NCBI GenBank assembly: GCA_020632795.1
Contig: JACKEV010000009.1
Coordinates: forward strand, 372,001-436,000
DNA: 64,000 bases
Source: Alphaproteobacteria bacterium
Lineage (GTDB): Bacteria; Myxococcota_A; UBA796; CAJQPC01
Direction of reading: 5' to 3'
The notes beneath the pieces are model-generated. The model did not search any database, was not told the DNA's origin, and saw only the letters and a program-made list of their open reading frames with translations. Below, piece by piece: positions 1-10,600 of this stretch (positions are counted from its first letter, which is position 1; every line of letters starts with the position of its first letter). A program made the translations under genes and the position numbers.

Positions 1-2353
1 CTGGTCGATGCCGTCCGCCGGGATCTCGTCGGCGTCGGGGTAGCGGGTCGGGTCATTCGGGGCGCAGTCCTCGCTGTCGGGGCTGCCGTCGCCGTCACGA
101 TCATTCTCGAAGGCCGCCATGTCGCCGTCGCAGTTCGTGTCGGCCCCGTCGAGCAGTTCTTCCGCGCCCGGGTGGATGGACGCGCGAGTGTCATCGCAGT
201 CTCCCCCCGCCGTGGGCGCGATGAAGTCTTCCGTGAGGTCGACCAGTTCGGCGTTGTCGGGTGCCGGCGGCGCCGGGTCTGCCTCGGTCGGCCAGTCCTC
301 GCACGGGGCCCAGCCGTCTCCGTCCCCGTCCCGCTCGTCCGCGCGGATGCGGCCGTCACAGTCGTTGTCCTGCCCGTCACACAGCTCCGGCGCGCCAGGA
401 TGCACGGTCGGATCCGCGTCGTCGCAGTCCGCGACGGCCGACTCGGGCGTCGCGCAGCTCGGGACGCCGTCGCCGTCCTGATCAGGACAGGCTGCTTCGG
501 GTGCCGTCGCTGAGGGGGCCGCGAGCCTCTCGATGGGCTGTGGCGATGGCGACTGGCTCTGCTCGGCGCCCCCTCGGTTGGCGTTCACGATGAGACCGGA
601 GCAGAGCAGCAACGCAGCCACGGCGGTCCCCACAGCCCACCTTCGACGGGTCGGCCGGCGGGTCGACGATGGCGGCGGCCCGGGCACCGGCTCGGGCTCC
701 GGTTCAGACTCCGGGAGCTCCACCAGCGTAGGCGCCACCCGATAGGGGGAAGCGGGCCGCTCAAGCTCTTCAGGCTCCTCAGGCTGCTGGGGGCCGGTGT
801 CTGCAACCTTGGGGGGCGGCGTGGGTGTGGGCTTGGGGGGCGGCGTGGGTGTGGGCGCCCATGGCGCAGGCTCAGCCGCGAGCCGGTCGGCCTCCCGCGG
901 CGGAGGCGTGGGCGTGGGGGCCCACGGGTCGGGCACGTCCAGCAGCTCGAGCTCCTCGGAGGCGACGGCCTCGAGGTCCGGCTCCTCCGTCGTCGTCGGG
1001 GGAGGCGTGCGGTCGCTCTGCGGCTCGGTCTCCGGGTCGTCGACAGGCTCAGGGTTCAGCTCCAGCTCGAGGGACTCCTCCAGCTCGGCGGGCTCCTCCA
1101 GCAGCAGCTCGGGCTCGTCGTCTGGCTCCTGGAGATCGGTGGGGTCGTCAGGCAGGGCGGGCGCGGCCTTGAGGAAGTGCTGGGTGCCCTCCCGGTCAGG
1201 CGACGGGAGGTCTTCGCCGAGCGCGTCCAGGCCAGGACGTGCGTCCGGCCACGCGGGTCCTGTGTCCATGGTGGGCGGCGTCATCGCATCCAGTTCTGCG
1301 ACCGTCGGTGGCGGCGCGTCGGGCTCGGGGTCTGGGAAGATGGGCCCCGCGACGCTGAGCGCCAGGGTGTTCCAGTCCGAGCCGGGCAGCGGGCCCGTCG
1401 GGACCCGCTGCTCGTACAGCAGCCCGGCGAGGCTCTTGAGGCCGGGTCCACGCGGCAGGGTGTGCAGGGCCGCGCGGAAGGCGTCGTCGAGTGCGTCCAC
1501 GTCGGGGAAGCGCGCCGTGGGCTCGGTCTGCAGGCAGCGCTGGAGGATGGGGGTGAAAGGCCCCAGCCGATCGCGCAGCTTCCCGACCCGCTCCAGCGCG
1601 TACCCGGCTCGCTTGATGGCCACCAGCTCCTCGACGTCGCGCGCGCTGAAGAGCTGCTCGTGGGTCAGCATCTCGAAGAACACGACCCCCACGGAGAAGA
1701 TGTCGGCGGTGGGGGCGAGCACACCCCGGGAGTGCTGCTCCGGGGCCATCCACAGAGGGCTGCCCTTGACCACATCCATGCGGGTGACCGTGAGCGATCG
1801 CGCCCCCTTGGCGATGCCGAAGTCCAGCAGCTTCACCAGACCGTGCCGATCGAGCATCAGGTTGTCGGGCTTGATGTCCCGGTGCACCATCTCCAGCGGG
1901 TGCCCGGCCTCGTCGGTGGCGTTGTGCACCGCCCCGAGGCCCTGGCAGACCTGGATGCCCAGCTCGGCTACGACGTCCGGCGGCAGGTGGGCTGTCCGAC
2001 CGGCCACGGTCCGCACGAGCTGCGAGAACGTGAGGCCCTCCACGTACTCCATCGCCAGGAACGAGAGCGGGCCCTCCGAGCTGACGTCGATCACACGGAC
2101 GACGTTGGGGTGCTGCACGAACCGCCCCTGGTACCACTCGTTGATCAGCTCGCGCGCGTGTGCGTCCGCGCCATGGATGATCTTGAGGGCGACCTTGGAC
2201 TCCGGTGACGCGGGCAGCGACACGCCGAGCGGGTTCTTCTCTTCGCGGCGGGCCAGCCAGACGCGCCCGTAGCCCCCCTCTCCCAGCGGGCGAATGAGCT
2301 GATATCCTGCGATGATATGGCCCGGCGTCAGGTCATGCAGCGAGCGGCTCATG
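1..2353 (-). CDS. Membrane Ser/Thr protein kinase with MopE-type ectodomain (3' end outside window)
   Basis: The gene reads leftward from an ATG at 2353 and has no stop before the window edge, so at least 784 residues are coded. The N-terminal kinase domain has a glycine loop GEGGYGRV (about residues 24–31), VALK lysine, HRDIKPDN catalytic loop, LDFG and WMAPE motifs, so it should be active. A long Pro/Glu-rich linker follows, then Arg-rich residues and one membrane helix near residues 570–588. The outer part carries Asp-rich MopE-like units (CDGQDNDCDG, DGDGDG), which probably bind calcium. It is divergent from the GTPase gene and lies beside FHA, TssM and TssJ genes. That context suggests a PpkA-like kinase controlling type VI secretion by threonine phosphorylation. 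The kinase call is firm; the T6SS role is inferred. Confidence 0.85.
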
Positions 2354-2593
2354 TGTGACGTCCTCCAACCGTTGACGTGTCGGACGTCTTGTCCCACCCC
2401 TGAGTGGCGCGCCGCGCAGGCGCCCCGAACGTCCGAGAGGATATCCCACTCCGGGGGGGATGTCATGCCCTGTTCGTTCACAGTGAAACAGACCACAATC
2501 TACAAAGTGCGATAAGCCTATATTTTTCAAACCCGCTTGTCAGGAGGTTCCGAGCCCAATTAGACTGAGTCGGCCAATGTGGCGGGTGAGGAT
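2354..2593. promoter_or_regulatory. Divergent promoter region with AT-rich patch and small palindrome
   Basis: This 240-base gap separates the leftward kinase and the rightward GTPase gene. It contains the most AT-rich stretch nearby (2475–2530). TTCACAGTGAA at 2477–2487 is an odd-centred perfect inverted repeat and could be an operator. TTCACA at 2477 followed 18 bases later by TACAAA at 2501 is a weak sigma-70-like match for the rightward gene. No ORF here looks coding. Confidence 0.3.
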
Positions 2594-3838
2594 ATGGATG
2601 CAGCAATTCTGATGGTCAGTGGGTTGGTGTCCGCGACGGTCACCGCAGGGGCCTCCGTCGCTCTGACCCAGTTCGTGTTCCGACCTCGCTGGGATCAGGA
2701 GGCGAGGGAGGATCAAGCCCGACTCCTCCAGATGCGACTCGATCAGCAGGTGGCGTCGGCCCAGGAGCGCATGACGGAGGTCGAGCTCCAAGCCGAGGCG
2801 TCCATCCGGCAGGCCGCCGACGTACGGGATCAGCTCCGGCAGCAGATCGACGAGCGCGAGACGGAGCTCCACGGCGCCCGGCAGGAGCTGGAGCAGTACC
2901 GCTCGGCGAACCTCCAGTGGAAGCAGAGATCAGACAACCTCTCTGCGCGGGTGGTCGACCTGGAGCGTCGCCTCCAGACCATGTCGGATCGGGTGCTGGG
3001 GCTGCGTCGACAGTCGCTGCGGATCATTCGACACACGGTCTTCCTGGACGGGCGCTCCGGCAGCGGCAAGAGCACGTTCATTCAACGCATCACGAACCTC
3101 ACCGCGCCGGAGGAGGAGCTGCGGGCGCTGATGGCGACGCCGCAGCCCAAGCTCAGCGAGCCCATCCCGCTGCGCAGCGAGACCACCGAGGACGGCGTCA
3201 CGCTCCATGTGATCCGCTTCTATGACATCGCCGGTGAGAACGGGGCGGGACTCCTGGACGTCATCCAGGAGTATCACCGCCAGAAGGAGACCGGCGCGCA
3301 GGTGGACGGTGAGTACCTCGGGAACGCCATCGGCCTGGTGGTATGGGACACCTCCGCCGGCCAGAACGCCAAGGGCGAGGATCGCAACCAGGAGCACCTC
3401 ACGCCCACGCGCATGCAGATGGCCTACGGGCCGCGCTTCGTCCTCGACGTCATCGATCGACTGCTTGTCTTCCTGAACAAGTGCGACGTCATGAAGGAGC
3501 GCATGGGCGCCGACGTCTCTGCGGCGTCGCTGGAGAAGGCGATCGAGCATCACGCCCAGACGGTCAAGGATGAGGCCTTTGCTCTGGTCCCCGATGCCTA
3601 CCGGTCGCGCCTCGTGTTCGTCGAGGGGTCGGCGTTGAAGGGCACCGGCGTCCACAACTGTCTGGGGCGCGTCGTCGAGGCGCTCGGCCTGACGCGGCTC
3701 TTCGGTGAGACGGAGGAGGAGCTCTCCGGCGCCACCGAGGTCCTCCAGGTCGAGCCGGGCCCGAACGGCGCAGGTTGGTCACCGGGGACCGCGACCCAGT
3801 CCAGGCACCGCAGGCTCGCCCTCACCCAGACCGGTTGA
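2594..3838 (+). CDS. Membrane-anchored coiled-coil GTPase of the T6SS locus
   Basis: A 414-residue protein. An N-terminal hydrophobic segment (residues about 3–27) is followed by roughly 100 residues of charged heptad-like coiled coil, then a P-loop GTPase domain. Visible motifs are GRSGSGKST (153–161, G1), DIAGENG (about 215, a DxxG G3) and NKCD (about 294, G4), which indicates GTP rather than ATP. ATG 2594 is chosen because GGGTGAGG lies just upstream; a GTG at 2579 is also possible. The next gene starts 21 bases downstream, so the two are probably cotranscribed. A GTPase is not a standard T6SS component. It may act as a polarity or assembly switch for the TssM/TssJ complex, but no specific family is claimed. 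Confidence 0.75.
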   Translation: MDAAILMVSGLVSATVTAGASVALTQFVFRPRWDQEAREDQARLLQMRLDQQVASAQERMTEVELQAEASIRQAADVRDQLRQQIDERETELHGARQELEQYRSANLQWKQRSDNLSARVVDLERRLQTMSDRVLGLRRQSLRIIRHTVFLDGRSGSGKSTFIQRITNLTAPEEELRALMATPQPKLSEPIPLRSETTEDGVTLHVIRFYDIAGENGAGLLDVIQEYHRQKETGAQVDGEYLGNAIGLVVWDTSAGQNAKGEDRNQEHLTPTRMQMAYGPRFVLDVIDRLLVFLNKCDVMKERMGADVSAASLEKAIEHHAQTVKDEAFALVPDAYRSRLVFVEGSALKGTGVHNCLGRVVEALGLTRLFGETEEELSGATEVLQVEPGPNGAGWSPGTATQSRHRRLALTQTG

Positions 3839-3859
3839 ACCAGGGGGGGGCAGCGAGAC

Positions 3860-6349
3860 GTGAACGCGCCTGATGTCCGGCTGTGCAACCTCATCCGCGT
3901 GCGTTGGCGCGCGGGTTATCGCTCGCTGAGCGACGCGCCGGGTCGCCTGCTGAAGTATCTGGAGGACGAGAGCAACCACTTCGATCCCCGCGCCCGGGAT
4001 CAGCTGCAGCTCCTGGCCAGCGAGCTGCACGGGGTCGGGCGGGTCGCGACCTTGTTCCGGCAGGTCTGGTTGAACAGACTCCAGCGTCACGCGCTCTTCC
4101 AGCACAGCCTGCTGCTCACCGGCGCGGACGCCGGGCAGGTCGGCGATGAGATGTTCAAGGTGGCCTTCCGCACCCTGTACGGACGCGAGATGGGCGAGAA
4201 CATCGATCGCCTGTACAACCGCGTCGCGGCGATGGATGTGTCCGACGGGCGCCCGTTCATCGAGCCGCTGTTCCTGGGGGTGGGGCGCATCCTGGCGGGC
4301 GAGGATCCGGAGGGGGAGCCCTCCCTCGTGGAGTTCGTGCTGGATGCGTTGAGCCGGGGGCTGCCTGCGGACGCCACGGAGCTCCCTGAAGAGCCGCCGC
4401 CGCGCCCGCTCCCGGCGGCCATCAGCCTCCCGCGCGTGACGCTTCGGGCCCCGCCGCCGGCCGGGCCAGCCATCGAGGCGCCCGCGGTGCCGTCCCTTGG
4501 GTCAGCGTCGCTCCATACGGAAGCCGTCACCGAGCCGCCGTCCGCGCAGATGGAGGAGCCTGTCGCCCCAGGCCCGGTGTTTCCGGTGCCCGCGGACGCT
4601 CCGCCGTTGCCGGCGTTCGCTGCGCCCGCCCTGGCGGTGACGCAGGCTCAGGTGCCCGCGCCGCCGGGGCCGATGTCCACGGCGGACTTCCTGCCGCCCG
4701 AGTCGCTCACGCCGCCCCCGCGGCGTGAGCCGCCGCAGGAGGTGCTCGACGACGAGGACACGGCGCCCCCTCTTGAGGAGCCGCCGTGGGAGGAGCGCCA
4801 CGCAGCACGATTCGCCGGGGTGATGTACGCTGACGACGTCTCCGGGGAGGTGCAGGCGTCGCCGCTGGGCGCGCCAGAAGCCACCGACGAGGTTGAGGCC
4901 GCCCTGCTTGCGGAGCCGCTGGCGCTGGTGGAGCCGCCGACGGTGGAACTGCCGCCCTACGAGGACGACGCCTTCGACGAGGAGCACTCCACGCTCGGGG
5001 CCTTCCTGTTGTCGCCGGAGGCGCCTGTCCTGCCACCGGATCCGGCGTCGCAGGAGCCGACGATCCTCAACGCGAGGCCGCTGGAGGAGCCCCCGGGCAT
5101 CGTCCCGGCCTACGCAGCCACGCTGCAGGGGATCGACGCCGCGGAGCTGCTCGGGGACCCTGACGAAACGGTCGATGAGTCTGAGATCCTGGACGAGCGC
5201 CTGTTCTTCGTACCGGAGCCCCTCGGCACGCTCCATGAGCCCGAAAGCGCGCGGCCTCGACGGCGCCGCTGGCCGCTGGCGCTGCTGGTCGTCCTCCTGG
5301 GGGCGCTCGGGCTCTCGGTGGCGGGTTGGCGGTGGCTCTCCTCGGAGGCGTCGGGCACGCCGAACCCCGTGACGGAGCATCTGGCGCCTGCGCCCTCAGC
5401 GCGGGTCGGGTTGGAGGCGATGCAGGAGGTTGTCACAACCCCGACGCCGAATGACTCGTCTACAGACGATCGATCCGACCCGCCGTCTCCGCCCCGGCGG
5501 CCCGAGGCGGTCCGTCCTCCGCAGCAGGCGGCGGTCGTGGCAGCATCCCCGCGCTGCGTCCCCGAGCCCGAGCGCTGTGACGGGATGGACAATGACTGTG
5601 ACGATCTGGTAGACGAGGCCAACGAGGAGGGCGAGACCTTGTTCTGGGTCGACGCAGACGGTGACGGCTACGGAGACGTGAACCAGGAGGTGCGAAGCTG
5701 CGTGGCTGAAATAGGGATGGTCGACAACGCAGGAGACTGCGACGATCATGATGCGGCCGTGAATACGGGGGCAGGGGAGAGGCCCGGGGACGGGGTGGAT
5801 CAGAACTGTGACGATCTGGAGCTCTGTTACGTCGATGATGATGGTGACGGATTCGGAGATCGCACTGTGCAGACTGAGACCTTGAGCTGCCCGTCTCCAG
5901 CATATGCACAACGATCTCCTGAGGACAACCCTTGGGCCGGGATCACTCTTGACAATGGGTCCAGGGCGATGACCGCAGGTTACCTGCGTTTTCAGGTCAC
6001 CTACGGAACAGACTCCGGGACCTGTGAGCAGCTGGTGGTGGATGTCTGGTTTGATGAAGAGAAACAGCGTAGAACCTTCTCCAGATATGCAATCCCCAAG
6101 AGTCGGCAGAGCGTTACCACCAACAGGTGCTTTGTCTACCCACCGGAGGAGCAGACCACACAGGAGCGATGCAGCCTCTGGATGGGACCTGGCGTCGACT
6201 TCAAGCATTGGGAGGAGGCGGAGCTCCGGTATCAATGGCTCTGCTGTAATTCGGAGGCTGCGGAGCCGCTGGATTTGGAGCCATGTCGAAGGGTGCAGGG
6301 CTCGTTGACCGACGGTGGCATCCCCTACACCATCGGCGCTTTCCAGTAG
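3860..6349 (+). CDS. Single-pass membrane protein with helical cytoplasmic domain and MopE-type ectodomain
   Basis: An 829-residue protein with a GTG start. Residues 1–175 look all-helical and cytoplasmic. Residues about 180–465 are a Pro/Glu-rich low-complexity linker. An RRRR-preceded membrane helix lies at about 470–492. The C-terminal part carries MopE-like units (CDGMDNDCDD near 575, DADGDGYGD near 600, DGDGFGD near 665) followed by a Cys-containing domain of about 140 residues. The architecture (cytoplasmic domain, linker, helix, MopE ectodomain) mirrors the kinase at the left edge, so the two may sense or bind the same thing outside the membrane. The N-terminal domain was compared mentally with TssL/DotU and lacks its conserved motifs. 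Function unknown; T6SS association is by position only. Confidence 0.7.
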   Translation: MNAPDVRLCNLIRVRWRAGYRSLSDAPGRLLKYLEDESNHFDPRARDQLQLLASELHGVGRVATLFRQVWLNRLQRHALFQHSLLLTGADAGQVGDEMFKVAFRTLYGREMGENIDRLYNRVAAMDVSDGRPFIEPLFLGVGRILAGEDPEGEPSLVEFVLDALSRGLPADATELPEEPPPRPLPAAISLPRVTLRAPPPAGPAIEAPAVPSLGSASLHTEAVTEPPSAQMEEPVAPGPVFPVPADAPPLPAFAAPALAVTQAQVPAPPGPMSTADFLPPESLTPPPRREPPQEVLDDEDTAPPLEEPPWEERHAARFAGVMYADDVSGEVQASPLGAPEATDEVEAALLAEPLALVEPPTVELPPYEDDAFDEEHSTLGAFLLSPEAPVLPPDPASQEPTILNARPLEEPPGIVPAYAATLQGIDAAELLGDPDETVDESEILDERLFFVPEPLGTLHEPESARPRRRRWPLALLVVLLGALGLSVAGWRWLSSEASGTPNPVTEHLAPAPSARVGLEAMQEVVTTPTPNDSSTDDRSDPPSPPRRPEAVRPPQQAAVVAASPRCVPEPERCDGMDNDCDDLVDEANEEGETLFWVDADGDGYGDVNQEVRSCVAEIGMVDNAGDCDDHDAAVNTGAGERPGDGVDQNCDDLELCYVDDDGDGFGDRTVQTETLSCPSPAYAQRSPEDNPWAGITLDNGSRAMTAGYLRFQVTYGTDSGTCEQLVVDVWFDEEKQRRTFSRYAIPKSRQSVTTNRCFVYPPEEQTTQERCSLWMGPGVDFKHWEEAELRYQWLCCNSEAAEPLDLEPCRRVQGSLTDGGIPYTIGAFQ

Positions 6350-6359
6350 GCCCCGCCCA

Positions 6360-7163
6360 ATGCCCACCCCCATCACCCAGCTCATCGATCGCCTCAGCGG
6401 CCTCGGCAACACCGCCGGCTTCGATCCCTACGCACCCTGGAACGCCTTCCGTCGGTGCCCGTCGGGCCAGCACGTCATCGAGGCCTGGCGCACAGACTGT
6501 GAGGCGTGCCACCACGGACCGCCGTTGGAGCGGAGGGCACGCACGATCCCCCCCGTCCATCCGGCTCCACCAGCGGAGGCCGAGCTGTCCCTCCCGCCGC
6601 CGTTCGTTCCCCATGAACCCACAGAGCCCCCCCCGCCCCGGGCGGCGCCTCCGCCCATCCCGGTGAAGCCTGTCATCGTCGCACTCAGTGAGGTGCCGAT
6701 GCGCCAGGCCGCGGGCGTCTCGGCTGCACCGGGCCACGCCACCACCGCGATGCGGGTCGAGCCGGGTGAGGTGAGGATGAGCGGTCTGATGGGCGCGACG
6801 CGCGCGATGTCCCAGCTCAACGGGGCCGCGGTGCTCGCCGCCGACGGCCTCGCCCATACCCGCGCCATCCAGCTCGGCGCGGCGGTCCCGGGGTTGGAGA
6901 CGCCCGAGCCTGTGGCGGTGAGGGTGGCCTCCACCGCCCCGCGGCGCGTCACCCTGGAGATCGAGCTGCCGACCGGCCGGGATCAGTCCCAGGTGCTCAC
7001 CCTCCAGGACGAGGACGGCAGCGAGGTCCTCACCCTGGTCCTGGGCGTCAACCCCTCGCCGGTGGTCGGCCGCGCGATCCGACAGGAGCGCGTCACGGGC
7101 GACGCGTGCGCGTCGCTGGGCCCGGTGACCATCGGCCTGACCTCCGGTGGTGAACGGCCATGA
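6360..7163 (+). CDS. Hypothetical protein with Cys/His cluster, T6SS locus
   Basis: 267 residues. An N-terminal segment contains C-x13-C-x2-CHH (within residues about 30–55), possibly a small zinc site. A Pro-rich linker and a C-terminal beta-rich region follow. ATG 6360 begins 10 bases after the previous stop, and its stop overlaps the FHA gene start as ATGA, which indicates translational coupling. The short Cys-rich head beside an FHA protein resembles zinc-ribbon adaptor layouts, but I do not recognise a family. Confidence 0.6.
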   Translation: MPTPITQLIDRLSGLGNTAGFDPYAPWNAFRRCPSGQHVIEAWRTDCEACHHGPPLERRARTIPPVHPAPPAEAELSLPPPFVPHEPTEPPPPRAAPPPIPVKPVIVALSEVPMRQAAGVSAAPGHATTAMRVEPGEVRMSGLMGATRAMSQLNGAAVLAADGLAHTRAIQLGAAVPGLETPEPVAVRVASTAPRRVTLEIELPTGRDQSQVLTLQDEDGSEVLTLVLGVNPSPVVGRAIRQERVTGDACASLGPVTIGLTSGGERP

Positions 7164-7651
7164 TCGTGCTCCATCACGTCGGCGGTCCCCGCCCGCAGGG
7201 AGGTTCGACCTTCCGGTCCCGCGGCGCCCACCTCCGGATCGGGCGCTCCGACGTCGCCCTGGATGCGTCCGGTCAGGGCACACCGAACGATCTCTACTTC
7301 GTCGACCCCAGCCAGGCCGACGGCCCGCTCCCCGACCCGGTCCGACAGATCAGCAAGCTGCACGCCGAGATCGTCTTCCACCAGGGCTGCTATGAGCTGC
7401 GGGACTGTGGCAGCAGCAACGGCACGTTCCTGAACAACCGACCGCTTTCCGGGCCAGAGCGCCTGCGCAAGGACGACGAGATCCGCCTCGGGCGCACCGG
7501 ACCCCGGTTGGCGGTCGACTTCGTGTGGCAAGCTCCCCCGACCACGCCGAGCCAGGCGCTCTGGAGCAACCCGCTCGCGATCCTGGGCGCGGTGGTCGTC
7601 GCCGTCCTGCTCGTGCTGGGCGGGGTCGCGGTCCTGCTCTCCCGCCTGTAG
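7160..7651 (+). CDS. FHA-domain protein with C-terminal membrane anchor
   Basis: 163 residues. The forkhead-associated fold is shown by LRIGRS, ISKLHAEI and CGSSNGTFLNNRPL, the GR, SxxH and NGT residues that bind phosphothreonine. A hydrophobic tail (about 137–163) is a single membrane helix. The gene overlaps its upstream neighbour by four bases and ends four bases from the convergent tssM stop. In T6SS loci with threonine phosphorylation control, an FHA protein is the kinase substrate and effector, so this is the likely partner of the kinase at 1–2353. Confidence 0.85.
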   Translation: MIVLHHVGGPRPQGGSTFRSRGAHLRIGRSDVALDASGQGTPNDLYFVDPSQADGPLPDPVRQISKLHAEIVFHQGCYELRDCGSSNGTFLNNRPLSGPERLRKDDEIRLGRTGPRLAVDFVWQAPPTTPSQALWSNPLAILGAVVVAVLLVLGGVAVLLSRL

Positions 7652-7654
7652 GGC

Positions 7655-10600
7655 CTACTTCACGGGCTCGAAGAGCGTGGCGGGCAGGGAGATGCTGCGC
7701 AGGCTGCCGAAGAGCGTCACCGGTCCGGCGCCCGACTCCTTGTACTGCCACGTGACCGTGCAGCTTGTACCGCTCACATGCAATACAGTGTACGGTCCAG
7801 CGGTCGTCCTGGCGTCCATCGCGAACGCGAACGCGCCCATCGCCCCGCTCCGGGTGACGTCGAGGCAGCCCTGATCGCGGTCCTTGCCCCGGAACGCAGT
7901 GAAGGTGATCTCGCTGGAGGCGGTGAGCGCCGCGCTGGTCTCCACGTCGTTGTGTCCACGCCACTCGGCGACCTTGCGGCCATCCACGTCAACGCGGGCG
8001 TAGGTCACCCCGCCCACCTGATCGACCGGCCGGAAGGTGACGTTCCAGGTCGCGCCCAGGTCCCCGACCCGCTGCGTGATGGTGTCGCGCTCCTCCATCA
8101 GCTCCTGGGCCGTTCGGGTCAGGACGAGGGGGGCGAACTCGGGGCCGAGCGGTTGGCGGGGCCTTCCGGCCGGATCGAAGAGCGCCGCGAGGTGTTCGTC
8201 CACGAAACCCCAACTCGCGCCCCCCTCTCCGATCACCGCCTCGACCTCGGAGGCGTCGACCTGGCTGGAGGAGCGCGACAGCGGCAGGCTGTTCTTGACC
8301 CGGGTCCACGGGCCATGGACGTCCTTCCGCCAGGCGCGCTCCACCTGTGCGACGAAGCCCTGCGTGGACAGCCGCCACGTCCGCGCGGTCATCGCCTGGA
8401 CCGGCTCGCGCACGAGCGCGTGGACGGTGTCCGGTCGATCCTCGGTCCTGCAGCCCTCCGGCGGCGTGGCGGGCGCGCTCTCCAGCGTGCGCAGCAGCTT
8501 CTGGCCGGAGCGATAGGCTGAGGTCAGCACGCTATCCCCGGCGTAGGTGCCTCGCGCCAGATCAGCCCACCACGTCTCATCCAGGTTTCCGGCGAGGAGC
8601 TCCTCGCCGAGGGCGTTGTACGCCGTCAGCGTCGCCTGGAAGTGATCCCGAACGCTGCTCTCTTCGCTGTCGCTGACCAGGCTGTGCGCGGTCGTCCAGC
8701 CGGACGCGAGGCAGTCGCAGAACGCGCGGTCCTCCGACACGGTCTCCGAGGCGTCGTCGGGCAGGGGCTCCGGCCAGGCGCGCCCCACCCCGAGGCTGGC
8801 CATGATGCGGGTCAGATCGCCATCCCGCGGGCTGAACACCTCCGTCAGCGCGATCCCCAGGTCTTCGGGCGTGGCGGCCTCCACCGCGTCCCGATCCAGA
8901 CGGATCCGAGCGGCGAAACGCTCCCAGGCCTCCGCGTGGCGTCGGCGATAGAGCGCCAGGGCGTCCTGGACCTCTGTGGGGGTCAGCTCGTCCAGGGCGC
9001 AGGCGTCATCGGGGCCGGTGAGCTGACCGGAGGAGAGGGCGCGCCGGAGGTTCTGCTTGAACCCCTCACAGTGGCGGTGGGTGTAGCCCGTCGGCCAGGG
9101 GAGGCGCTGCGTCGAGAACATGTCGGAGCGCAGCAGCAGGGCGTCGTCAGAGGTCTCATCCGGTACAGTCAGGCGGAGGATCATGCTCGCGACCCCGTCA
9201 TCCCCCAGGATCCGGCGCACGCGCTCAGCCTCGCTCCGCATCGCCGCGAAGCCCGGGCTGGCCGGTCGGTCCTGGTCCGGGTGGTCCACCCACCACTGGA
9301 GCGCCGACTCGATCAGCAGGACGGCCTGGGGGTCCGTGGGGTATGCCCCTCGGACGAGGCGGGACAGGTCCCGCAGCAGCTCATCCTTGCGCTGTTGGAG
9401 ATCGCCGGAGTCGACGTGGGCGGCCTCCGACAGCCGGTAGAGGTCCGCCCAGCGGTCGACCAGCCGGAGCATCCAGCGCGCGTCGGCCTTCCAGGCGCAG
9501 CTCAGGGCCGCAGGGTCCGCCTCCGCGAGCGCAGCGAGGCGCTCGGTGAGCAGCGCCTCCAGAGGATCCAGCACAGACTCCGAGGTGATCGCGTCCACGA
9601 GGTCGCGGGCGGGGGGATGGACGGCGTCCCGGCTGTCCGAGAGCCACGGGCGGGCCACCAGCGGCGGCGCGCGGACGTCGGCGATCTGCGCTGCGGCGCC
9701 GAGGGCCTGGCGGGCGGCGTCCACGGAGTCGGTCCAGTCCGGCACCGCCCACCCGCTCAGCAGCACGAGCGCCGAGAGGGTCTCCTTCGACAGCGGGCCA
9801 CCCGGGCGCTCCGCGGTCCGCTCGGCCAGGGCGACGACGCGGTCCTGGAAGGCGTCGTTCGCGATGACGAAAGCCAGCACGCCGACGCCGGAGATGACGA
9901 CCAGGGCGAGGGCGAAGGCGATCGCCTGCGCGACCCGTCGCCGCCGCTGGTGCAGCTCATCCCGGGTGACCCGGACGGCGCCCCCGTGCACCTCCGGCAG
10001 GGAGGAGAACAGGGCGTGGGTGCCGTAGATCCGACGCCCGCTGCGCTTTGTCTGTGTGGGGTGTCGCAGCCCCAGCCGTGACCACCCGGCGGGCTCGGAG
10101 GGCGCTCGCGCGGCCTCCCCCTGGATGACGCTGGAGAACCAGACGCTGTCCAGCGGCACCCGGGAGGCGGTCTCCCCAACGAGCGGCCCGATCAGCGCGC
10201 CGAGCGGCGCCTCCAGGGAGGCCACCTGGTCGGTCAGCCGGAGCATGCGCAGGCGCGCGCCCGCAGACATCGCGCACGCCGCGAGCGCCCGCTGGTGCGC
10301 CCCCAGGCGCTCGATCAGCTCCTGGAAGAGGGGGGCCAGCACAGCGGCGGTGTCGGCGTGCTGGCTGGCGAAGCCGGGCAGGGGGATGCTCAGCGGCGTG
10401 TGGGCCGGGTCGTCGTCTCCGCTCAGATCGAGCGCCTCACAGAGGCCGGAGAGCCGATCGATGCCGGTCACCACCAGCGTCACGCCGGGCGTCGCACCCT
10501 GCACGGTCACGACGTCGGTGAGCTGTTGGTGGAGCATGCGCCCGAGCTGCTCCAGCTCGCTCGCGTGGGCGTCCAGGAGGCGCGCGAGGGGGACCACCAC

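Noticed and set aside
3860..4400. TssL/DotU identity for the cytoplasmic domain of the 829-residue protein
   Set aside because: The conserved AR-x-ALCALLDE and the LELYYLCL-type motifs of DotU are absent, and the domain order with a MopE ectodomain does not fit.
8642..10081. Long rightward open reading frame inside tssM
   Set aside because: It has no fold motif and runs antisense through the well-supported tssM gene; long antisense frames are expected at this GC content.
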